Shown one piece after another: positions 40,980 through 47,334 of a DNA stretch of 47,334 nt. A model generated the notes under the pieces. The model was not told the origin of the DNA, did no database searches, and worked only from the letters and a program-made list of their open reading frames with translations. The stretch is from NCBI GenBank assembly GCA_019359215.1, contig JAHHHS010000055.1, forward strand, positions 1-47,334, given 5' to 3'. Source of the DNA: Nostoc indistinguendum CM1-VF10. Its GTDB lineage: Bacteria > Cyanobacteriota > Cyanobacteriia > Cyanobacteriales > Nostocaceae. The position numbers and the translations under genes are program-made. Position 1 is the stretch's first letter; each line of letters begins with the position of its first letter.

Positions 40980-43595
40980 ATGACAACCTCACAGGAGAGG
41001 ATTATCCCGATAGACTTGCGAACCGAAATGTCGCAGTCTTATCTGGAATACGCCATGAGCGTGATAGTGGGTCGGGCGTTGCCAGATGCCAGGGATGGTC
41101 TAAAACCTGTGCATCGTCGCATTCTCTACGCAATGCACGAGCTAGGTCTGCTCCACGATCGCCCCTTTAAGAAATGCGCCCGTGTAGTGGGGGAAGTGTT
41201 GGGTAAATATCACCCCCACGGTGACACAGCAGTATATGATGCCTTGGTGCGGATGGCGCAGGATTTTTCCATGCGATCGCCCCTAGTTAACGGACATGGT
41301 AACTTTGGTTCGGTAGACAACGATCCGCCAGCCGCCATGCGGTACACAGAATGCCGCTTACAAGCTTTAACTAGTGCTGGGCTACTGCACGACATTGAGT
41401 ATGAAACCGTAGATTTCGCTGATAACTTCGACGGTTCCCAGCAAGAACCGACAGTGCTACCGGCGCGGATTCCGCAGTTGTTGCTCAACGGTTCTTCTGG
41501 GATTGCCGTGGGCATGGCAACCAACATTCCGCCGCACAATTTGGGCGAATTGATTGATGCTTTAGTGGCTGTAATCCACAATCCAGAAATCACCGATCTC
41601 GAATTAATGCAGTATGTCCACGGCCCAGACTTTCCGACTGGGGCGCAAATTTTGGGAACATCTGCCATTCGAGAAGCTTACACCAACGGGCGTGGTTCCA
41701 TCACCATGCGTGGTGTCGCTAACATTGAAACCGTTGAACAACGGGGACGGCCAGATAGAGAAGCAATTATCATTACCGAATTGCCCTATCAAACCAATAA
41801 AGCAGCGCTGATTGAAAAAATCGCCGAAATGGTGAACGAGAAGCGTCTAGAGGGCATCGCAGATATCCGGGATGAAAGCGATCGCGACGGGATGCGAGTT
41901 GTGATCGAACTCAAGCGTGATGCTTATCCCCGCGTCGTTCTGAACAACCTTTACAAGCAAACGCCACTGCAAGCCAACTTCGGCGCAAATATGCTGGCGT
42001 TGGTGAATAGCGAACCCCAAGTACTCACCCTCAAGCAATTCTTAACCGTCTTCTTGGATTTCCGTATCGAATCCATTGCCAGACGCACCCATTACGAACT
42101 GCGGAAAGCCGAAGAACGCGATCATCTCCTGCAAGGATTATTAATTGCCCTATCCCAGTTAGATCCAATTATTGTCTTAATTCGCCATGCTCCCGATGCG
42201 CCGACAGCCAAAGGCGAATTAATCACAACTTACGGACTCTCGGAAGTGCAAGCAGATGCGATTTTGCAAATGCAATTGCGGCGCTTGACTGCCTTAGAAG
42301 CAGACAAAATTCGTCTGGAACACGAGGAATTACAAGCGAAAATTACCGATTTGCAAGATATTTTGGCACGCCGGGAGAGAGTGCTAGAAATTATTGAAAC
42401 CGAAGTCGCGCAACTAAAAACTAACTTTGCCACACCCCGCCGCACGGTGATTTTACCAGGGGAAGGGGAACTAGACGACCGTGACCTAATTGCCAATGAA
42501 AAAGCAATAATTCTGGTTACAGAGCAAGGCTACATCAAACGGATGCCAGTTAACACCTTTGAAGCGCAAAGCCGTGCTACCAGAGGCAAAGCCGCAGCCA
42601 AGGTCAAAGATGATGATACCATTGAGCATTTTCTGACTTGCTGCGATCACGACAGTATTTTATTCTTTAGTGAGCGTGGTGTTGTTTATTGCCTGAGAGC
42701 TTATCAAATTCCAGCGAGTTCGCGTACCAGCCGAGGGACACCGATTGTCCAGATGCTACCGATTCCCAAAGAGGAAAAAATCACCTCGATTGTACCAGTT
42801 GACGAGTTTAGCAGTGAAGAATATCTGGTTATGCTCACCAAGGGCGGTAATATCAAAAAAACCGAGTTGGCAGCGTTTAGTCACATTCGCGCCAATGGTT
42901 TGATTGCCATTTCCTTAGAAGAAGGCGACCAACTGCGCTGGGTGCGACGCGCCAGAGTAGAGGACAGTGTAATCATTGGTTCTCGTAACGGCATGGCGAT
43001 TAACTTCCGGTGCAATCACGAACAACTGCGTCCTTTAAGTAGGGCGACTCGTGGGGTAAAAGCCATGAAACTCAAAAATAAAGATGAACTGGTGGGTATG
43101 GATATTCTGCCCGCAGCAATTCTTGAAACTTTGGATATAGTTACAGAAGCCGAAACTGAAGATATTGAAACAATCGAAACAATCGAAACAGAAGATATCG
43201 AAATTACTGAAACTAATGAAGAGTCCACAGAAGTGCCTAGCAGTGGCATTGTTGGCCCTTGGGTGTTGGTAATTACAATGGGAGGATATGGAAAGCGCGT
43301 ACCAGTTGCCCAGTTCCGCCTGCAAAACCGTGCTGGTCAGGGTTTAATGGCAACCAAGTTCAAAAACCGCAAAACCAAAGACAAGTTGGCAACCCTACGC
43401 ATTGTCAACAATGATGATGATGAAATCATGATGGTGACAAATCGCGGTATTATCATCCGTCAAGCGGTAAATGCGATTTCTATCCAATCGCGATCGGCAA
43501 CTGGAGTCAGAGTGCAGCGTTTAGACGAAGATGACGCCATCACCGGAGTGGCAATAGTTCCACCTGATGCTGCCGATGCAGAAGAAGCAGAGTAA
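40980..43595 (+). CDS. gyrA: DNA gyrase (or topoisomerase IV) subunit A
   Basis: This 871-residue protein cuts and rejoins DNA in the type IIA topoisomerase. The catalytic Tyr is residue 122 (PPAAMRYTECRL), the same number as in E. coli. The quinolone region reads HPHGDTAVYDALVRMAQ, with Thr83 and Asp87. A coiled-coil and dimer gate (about 370-500) follow, then six C-terminal beta-pinwheel repeats. The GyrA box, usually Q-x-x-G-G-x-G, reads QSRATRG at about 530, so a topoisomerase IV-like role cannot be excluded. Between blades there is an acidic low-complexity linker (about 718-745, repeats of ETIE and TEDIE). The 3' end overlaps lnt by 29 bases. Confidence 0.93.
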   Translation: MTTSQERIIPIDLRTEMSQSYLEYAMSVIVGRALPDARDGLKPVHRRILYAMHELGLLHDRPFKKCARVVGEVLGKYHPHGDTAVYDALVRMAQDFSMRSPLVNGHGNFGSVDNDPPAAMRYTECRLQALTSAGLLHDIEYETVDFADNFDGSQQEPTVLPARIPQLLLNGSSGIAVGMATNIPPHNLGELIDALVAVIHNPEITDLELMQYVHGPDFPTGAQILGTSAIREAYTNGRGSITMRGVANIETVEQRGRPDREAIIITELPYQTNKAALIEKIAEMVNEKRLEGIADIRDESDRDGMRVVIELKRDAYPRVVLNNLYKQTPLQANFGANMLALVNSEPQVLTLKQFLTVFLDFRIESIARRTHYELRKAEERDHLLQGLLIALSQLDPIIVLIRHAPDAPTAKGELITTYGLSEVQADAILQMQLRRLTALEADKIRLEHEELQAKITDLQDILARRERVLEIIETEVAQLKTNFATPRRTVILPGEGELDDRDLIANEKAIILVTEQGYIKRMPVNTFEAQSRATRGKAAAKVKDDDTIEHFLTCCDHDSILFFSERGVVYCLRAYQIPASSRTSRGTPIVQMLPIPKEEKITSIVPVDEFSSEEYLVMLTKGGNIKKTELAAFSHIRANGLIAISLEEGDQLRWVRRARVEDSVIIGSRNGMAINFRCNHEQLRPLSRATRGVKAMKLKNKDELVGMDILPAAILETLDIVTEAETEDIETIETIETEDIEITETNEESTEVPSSGIVGPWVLVITMGGYGKRVPVAQFRLQNRAGQGLMATKFKNRKTKDKLATLRIVNNDDDEIMMVTNRGIIIRQAVNAISIQSRSATGVRVQRLDEDDAITGVAIVPPDAADAEEAE

Positions 43596-45201
43596 AAAGC
43601 AGGGGGAGCAGGGGAAGCAGGGGGAGAGGTTTATCTCTTTACTCCCTTGCTTAATTGCCTTAGCTAGCGGCATTTTAATGGGGCTAACCGTCGCCCCTGT
43701 AGGTGCATGGTTGTTGGCTTGGGTTGCTCTAGCCCCCCTGTGGGTGCTAGTTGTCACTTCAGCCAAACGCAAAAACCAATCCCCCCCTGCTCTCTTCTGG
43801 GGTATCGGTTATCATGGCGTCGCTCTATCTTGGATTACCGGAATTCATCCGATGACATGGTTGGGCGTTCCTTGGTTGCCAAGTTTGTTAATCACCCTTT
43901 TTTGTTGGGGATTTATCAGTGTCTTTGGAGGGGTATTTGTTGCTATTTGGGCGGCTGTGATGGTTCGCCTGAACGGACAAAAACCGTGGCTACGTATATT
44001 GATTGGTACAGCCGTCTGGTGTGGCTTAGAGAGTCTATGGAGTGCCGGGCCGCTGTGGTGGAGTTCCCTTGCTTACACCCAAAGTCCGCACAATCTCTTA
44101 ATTTTACATTTGGGGCAACTCTCTGGGCCTAATACTGTGACAGCAGCGATCGCTGCTATTAATGGTTTAATTGCGGAAGGATGGATGAATCGCCTTCGCG
44201 CAGCGTCTCGTAGAGAAGACGCCAAGATTTCCTCTGCATCTTGGCAGTTCGTTAATAAATACTGGGTTATCGCCACAGGATTATTAATTACCTTACACCT
44301 CATCGGTTTTATCTTATATAGCCGTCCCATCGCCCAATTACCGGAAGCAGCCTTGAAAGTGGGGATTGTTCAGGGTAATATCCCAAACCGACTTTTACGA
44401 AGTTCCGAAGGGTTTCGTCGCGCCCAAGAAAACTATACCAATGGATATCTAACTTTAGCCGACCAAGGTGTAGATGCAGTCCTCACTCCAGAAGGAGCCT
44501 TACCTATTTTCCAGCGTAACTTGATGCAAACTACCCTAGTCTCAGCAGTGAAGGAAAAAGGTATAGTTGCTTGGATTGGGGCTTTTGGCGAACGGGGAGA
44601 CAGTTATACAATTAGCTTGTTTACTTTCAACAGTAAGGGTGAAATCGTCAGCCGTTACGATAAGTCCAAACTAGTACCCTTGGGAGAATATATTCCCTTT
44701 GAAGAAATTTTAGGCGGGATAGTTCAACGCTTGTCGCCACTGGAGGCACACCAAGTTGCCGGTTCAGCAAATCAGATATTTGACACTCCTTTTGGTCGGG
44801 CGATCGCTAGTATATGTTATGAATCTGCTTTTCCTGAGCAATTTCGCCGTCAAGCTGCTGCGGGTGGACAATTTATTGTCAGTTCTTCTAACGATGCCCA
44901 TTATACTGCATCTATGCCATTTCAACACCATGCACAGGATATCATGCGGGCAATTGAAACTGATAGATGGTCAGCACGAGCAACTAATACAGGATATTCA
45001 GGCTTTATAGATCCTCACGGCAGAACCTTGTGGATATCTGGATATAATACTTACGAAACTCATGCCGAAACAATTTATCGGCGACAAACGCAGACTTTAT
45101 ATGTGCGTTGGGGTGATTGGTTGACACCGTTGTTATTGATATCCTCTGGAGGAGCTTGGCTGTTAATTCAACTTGGGCATTCAAAGAAAATAACTGATTA
45201 G
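43567..45201 (+). CDS. lnt: Apolipoprotein N-acyltransferase
   Basis: Lnt adds the third acyl chain to lipoproteins in the inner membrane. The 544-residue protein has several N-terminal hydrophobic helices (about 25-250) and a C-terminal nitrilase-like domain. The triad is visible: Glu about 308 (LTPEGALP), Lys about 368 (YDKSKLVPLGEYIPFE) and Cys about 416 (ICYESAFPE). The start is ATG 43567 or 43576, inside gyrA. The first 25 residues (KKQGEQGKQGE) are coded by an AAGCAGGGGGAGCAG repeat tract. A second in-frame repeat, GCGCAGCGTCTCGTAGAGAAG minus one base (44198-44218), codes RAASRRE in the loop around residue 215. Despite these insertions the frame is intact. Confidence 0.93.
   Translation: MLPMQKKQSKKQGEQGKQGERFISLLPCLIALASGILMGLTVAPVGAWLLAWVALAPLWVLVVTSAKRKNQSPPALFWGIGYHGVALSWITGIHPMTWLGVPWLPSLLITLFCWGFISVFGGVFVAIWAAVMVRLNGQKPWLRILIGTAVWCGLESLWSAGPLWWSSLAYTQSPHNLLILHLGQLSGPNTVTAAIAAINGLIAEGWMNRLRAASRREDAKISSASWQFVNKYWVIATGLLITLHLIGFILYSRPIAQLPEAALKVGIVQGNIPNRLLRSSEGFRRAQENYTNGYLTLADQGVDAVLTPEGALPIFQRNLMQTTLVSAVKEKGIVAWIGAFGERGDSYTISLFTFNSKGEIVSRYDKSKLVPLGEYIPFEEILGGIVQRLSPLEAHQVAGSANQIFDTPFGRAIASICYESAFPEQFRRQAAAGGQFIVSSSNDAHYTASMPFQHHAQDIMRAIETDRWSARATNTGYSGFIDPHGRTLWISGYNTYETHAETIYRRQTQTLYVRWGDWLTPLLLISSGGAWLLIQLGHSKKITD
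43597..43629. repeat. GGGGAGCAG tract within the lnt N-terminus
   Basis: Tandem AGCAGGGGG/AGCAGGGGA units begin directly after the gyrA stop and code the hydrophilic lnt N-terminus. They are the same as the tracts at 16045-16090 and 38768-38820. Confidence 0.8.
44198..44218 (+). repeat. 21-bp dispersed repeat inside lnt
   Basis: This copy matches 21316-21336 at 20 of 21 positions and the inverted copy at 32255-32276 with about two differences. Its 21-base length keeps the lnt frame open. Confidence 0.75.
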
Positions 45202-45272
45202 TAATTAACTTTTTTCCCTTATTCCAAGATACTACCCAACACTGTTTGGTTAAGCCTAAAAAATAAATCCAA

Positions 45273-45352
45273 TGTAGGTTGGCTTGAACAGCAGTGAAAC
45301 CCAACATGAACATGGATAAAATGTTGGGTTTCGTTCCTCAACCCAACCTACA
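45273..45352. repeat. 80-bp inverted-repeat hairpin element
   Basis: Outer arms TGTAGGTTGGCTTGA (45273-45287) and TCAACCCAACCTACA (45338-45352) match at 14 of 15 bases. Inner arms GAAACCCAACAT (45296-45307) and ATGTTGGGTTTC (45321-45332) match perfectly. It lies between the convergent lnt and EgtC-like genes and could terminate both. Confidence 0.75.
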
Positions 45353-45392
45353 GATATTATAAGTGTTTAACCGAACCTGATATAAACTCCAA

Positions 45393-46190
45393 TTAAACAA
45401 ATCTATCCAACAGGCTAATTATTGGCTGTAATGACTGAGCTTGAAGATATAGCATACTTTGCTCACCAAAAGCAGTCCAATTTTGATCAGATAAACGCTC
45501 AGAGGCAACAATAATTTGGTCTGGCTCCTTGAGTGCATCACAAGACCAATAAAGAGTAGGAGCTTGTGTGCGGTAAGCGTAGCGAATTGCTGCAATTGCT
45601 TGACCATCGGTGACAATTATATTGGCACTAAAGCTGGTGTCGTATTTTGATGCCAACTCAGTCAATTTTTGAACTGTGGCACGTAAGGCCGAGAACACAG
45701 TGCTGTCTGGAGATGACTGCCACATTTCCACTAGCAAAGCGAAGATATGTTCAGAGTCAGTCATGCCTTTAATCAGGCGGTATGTGGAATCAGAGAGGCT
45801 GTCACGGATTGGTCTGTACAGAGTCTGTTGAAAGTTTGAGATTTCGCCATTATGCACAAACAACAGTTTCCCACTGCGAAATGGCTGACAGTTGCTAATG
45901 TCGAGCGATTCACCTATCCCAGCTAATCGCGCATAGCCGACAGTACAAGTAGATTGTACATAGTTGCTCAACTCTTCCAGATTCGGATCGTTCCACATCG
46001 GGATCGTATTTCGGTAAATAAAGGGTTTACCCGCTTCGTCATACCAGCCTACACCTACCCCGTCTGCACAAACTACTCCTGATTTTAATTCCAAGGAACT
46101 GTAACTTTGTTTGTACAGCGAATGCTCCTGTTTATACAGCAACTCATCTAATAGGATGGAATTACCAAGGTAGCCAATTAATCTACACAT
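45393..46190 (-). CDS. egtC: EgtC-like class II glutamine amidotransferase
   Basis: This 265-residue protein is an Ntn-type amidohydrolase. The nucleophile is Cys2 (MCRLIGYLG), exposed after Met removal. Other family motifs are ADGVGVGWYDEAG, VGYARLAGIGESLDISNCQPF, LLFVHNGEI and GMTDSEHIFALLVEM. It resembles EgtC, which removes glutamate from the gamma-glutamyl intermediate in ergothioneine synthesis, and also YafJ-like proteins of unknown role. The window also has an OvoA-type synthase (12903-14252), but OvoA uses free cysteine and needs no EgtC, so a shared pathway is uncertain. No egtB or egtD is beside it. ATG 46190 is required to place the nucleophile. Confidence 0.85.
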   Translation of the reverse strand: MCRLIGYLGNSILLDELLYKQEHSLYKQSYSSLELKSGVVCADGVGVGWYDEAGKPFIYRNTIPMWNDPNLEELSNYVQSTCTVGYARLAGIGESLDISNCQPFRSGKLLFVHNGEISNFQQTLYRPIRDSLSDSTYRLIKGMTDSEHIFALLVEMWQSSPDSTVFSALRATVQKLTELASKYDTSFSANIIVTDGQAIAAIRYAYRTQAPTLYWSCDALKEPDQIIVASERLSDQNWTAFGEQSMLYLQAQSLQPIISLLDRFV

Positions 46191-46614
46191 AAAAAAAACG
46201 ACGTTGCTGAAAGAGTAACGAACAAAATTCAGTCACAAGCCCCGATATAAATCGAACCTTTTAACTGTGCGATGACTGCGAATCTTTACTAAATTTAACA
46301 ACTATTTTTTATCTTGTGTATGCTTGAACTATGACTAAAGTCATGGTTTTGTTTGCAAATTCTAGAAAAATATTTTCTAAAAAAATAGATTATTCAGGCA
46401 ATGAGCAAGCGGTGAGTGGTTACAAATGATTTAGGACTGCGATATTATATCTCAACAAGCGATCGCTCATCTAGTCCGCAGTTATAGGAATGCTCAAATG
46501 CACAGGTAATTTTTGCCAGAAGCAATATCACGGGATGCTGATAAGCGAAAACTGATGAATTATGATATATGCATAAATTACGAGAGCAAAAAATTTGTGG
46601 TCAATTCATCTCAA
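46191..46614. other. A/T-rich gene-free stretch
   Basis: About 420 bases upstream of the EgtC-like gene with stop codons in all frames. It includes one HIP1 site (GCGATCGC at about 46459) and an imperfect palindrome at TGACTAAAGTCA (46331-46342). No tRNA or known motif was found. Confidence 0.5.
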
Positions 46615-46735
46615 ATCCTGAAATTACCACTACCGTCATGACTTGTAGGTTCAGAAGTTGGTTCTTTTACTGAATTCACAGTCACTCAACGAATGCCTGC
46701 AATTGCCCGTCGAGTCATCGTTGAAAATCATTTTT
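46615..46735 (+). pseudogene. N-terminal fragment of an ARMT1-like (DUF89) phosphatase gene
   Basis: In the frame of base 46621 the DNA reads KLPLPS, a TGA stop at 46639, then LVGSEVGSFTEFTVTQRMP followed by AIARRVIVENHFS. The pattern GSF-x2-FTV-x2-RMPAIARRVI-x2-N is the N-terminus of the ARMT1-like damage-control phosphatases (DUF89) as remembered from cyanobacteria. Expected Pro in PLVGSE is replaced by the stop. The homology ends at ENHFS, exactly where the transposase remnant begins. The rest of the gene is absent, so this is a decayed fragment. Confidence 0.6.
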
Positions 46736-47190
46736 CATATGCTGTTTCTTTTTTCCACTGTAAAACTTTTTTTGTTTTTTTTAGGACGTTCAATGGGGCT
46801 TTCTGTAACATCAACCACTACTACTAACTGATAATTAGAAGTAGCCAATTTTTTCTTCCCTGGAAGTGTGAACGCCCTAGATTTAGTCAGTGTATCTTCT
46901 ATTTTTCGGATAATTCGGTAAGCTGTAGACTCGTTTACTCCCTAAGATTGCCCTATATGGAAGTAGGTACGGTACTCTCTCTTTTTTCCAATGTCATCAA
47001 CAATTGGTTTTCCAAAATGAGTTTACTTGGCCGTCCTGTCTTCTGTTTGGATTGACTGGGCGAAAGCCCGTCCTCTAGCATCTGGTTAAAAGTCTCTGGT
47101 CGTACACCACACAAGCGTTTAAAGTCCTCTGGAGTCTCAACTTCTTTAGCGTTTAAAGTCCTCTGGAGTCTCAACTTCTTTAATTCACAT
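46736..47190 (-). mobile_element. IS5-like transposase remnant with frameshifts
   Basis: Read on the minus strand, pieces of a DDE transposase with an HTH_Tnp_4-type start appear in several frames: EVETPEDFKRLCGVRPETF, GRPSKLILENQLLMTLEK, YRTYFHIGQS followed by a stop, GVNEST-YRIIRKIEDTL, LPGKKKLATSNYQLVVVVDV, TESPIERPKK, and after another shift KQKKFYSGKKKQHMK. The C-terminal part with the later catalytic acids is missing. The 73-codon open frame at 46953-47174 is only the first piece. The remnant abuts the ARMT1-like fragment on one side and the rrn terminator on the other. Ends and target duplication cannot be defined. Confidence 0.8.
47114..47181. repeat. 34-bp tandem duplication in the transposase remnant
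   Basis: The unit beginning AGCGTTTAAAGTCCTC and ending CAACTTCTTT occurs twice in direct succession (47114-47147 and 47148-47181). Because 34 is not a multiple of three, the copy shifts the transposase frame near its start. It codes EVETPEDFKR twice in different frames relative to each other. Confidence 0.9.
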
Positions 47191-47211
47191 TAGGCGTGAC
47201 TTATATCTTTC

Positions 47212-47253
47212 AAAAACAAAAGCCTCCTCATAAATGAGGAGGCTTTTGTTTTT
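47212..47253 (-). terminator. Strong terminator of the rRNA operon
   Basis: A 19-bp perfect stem (left arm 47212-47230, right arm 47235-47253, core AGCCTCCTCA/TGAGGAGGCT) has a four-base loop and a T run on the minus strand. It lies nine bases past the 5S rRNA 3' end, where the rrn transcript should stop. Confidence 0.93.
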
Positions 47254-47261
47254 AAAATAAA

Positions 47262-47334
47262 ACCTGGCATCGAGCTATTTTTGCGTAGGGCTACCCCTAA
47301 ACTATCGTGGCCGCAGCAGCGTTTCACCTCTGAG
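47262..47334 (-). rRNA. rrf: 5S ribosomal RNA, 3' part
   Basis: On the minus strand from the window edge the sequence reads CTCAGAGGTGAAACGCTGC, TGCGGCCACGATAG, then GGGTAGCCCTACGC and AATAGCTCGATGCCAGG. This is the 3' half of cyanobacterial 5S rRNA, including the closing stem partner ATGCCAGG. The 5' half and the rest of the rrn operon lie beyond the right edge. The exact 3' end is estimated within two bases. Confidence 0.93.

Noticed and set aside
46331..46342. TGACTAAAGTCA as a regulator-binding site
   Set aside because: It is a single short imperfect palindrome in A/T-rich DNA with no second copy or matching regulator.
46191..46614. tRNA or small RNA near the rrn operon end
   Set aside because: No cloverleaf or T-loop consensus was found on either strand.

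Overview
The window is chromosomal DNA of a filamentous, heterocyst-type cyanobacterium (Nostoc/Anabaena group). The evidence is an overlapping psbD-psbC pair, many HIP1 octamers (GCGATCGC), a XisH/XisI pair, Uma2 and PCP_red family genes, and intergenic regions full of the heptamer tracts, 21-bp tandem repeats, hairpins and small inverted-repeat elements usual in Nostoc genomes. Assignments rest on reading motifs and remembered family sequences; no search was run.

Layout. 1-1602: end of psbD, psbC (GTG start inside psbD) and a terminator. 1661-2488: a PCP_red mini-protein and a Uma2 nuclease-fold protein. 2540-9470 (all minus): a SWIM zinc-finger gene and an SNF2 helicase, normally neighbours, are separated by a caspase-like protease and a broken NLR-like NTPase/TPR gene that share an almost identical ~40-residue module. 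9785-12562: a GNAT acetyltransferase and pnp. 12903-14763: an OvoA-type sulfoxide synthase without its methyltransferase domain, in an operon with a DUF427 gene. 14942-20091: ilvC, a DUF4349 lipoprotein, an NDH-2 dehydrogenase and dapL. 20245-23174 (minus): a fluoride-response unit made of a fluoride riboswitch, an antiporter fused to a universal-stress domain, and a C-terminally truncated CLC-F-type exchanger.

23493-33719: htpX, a small conserved protein, an M16 peptidase, a fructosamine-kinase-like gene, a TMEM14 protein, a DUF815 ATPase, a membrane-anchored coiled-coil TerB-C protein next to a BrxD-like (DUF2791) ATPase, an inverted-repeat element, a methyltransferase and a small membrane protein. 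33894-45201: ppsA, xisH/xisI, a second GNAT gene, a repeat array that supplies the start codon of a PMT-family glycosyltransferase, trmB (TTG start), gyrA and lnt. 45393-47334: an EgtC-like amidotransferase, a region of decay (a fragment of an ARMT1-like gene joined to a frameshifted IS5-like transposase remnant), the rrn terminator and the 3' end of a minus-strand 5S rRNA.

The systems most worth a second look are the caspase/NLR pair with matched adaptor modules and a 9-A frameshift, the fluoride operon, and the TerB-C/BrxD-like pair. A cross-cutting feature is that intergenic repeat sequence has entered several essential genes in frame (M16 peptidase, ppsA, PMT glycosyltransferase, lnt).
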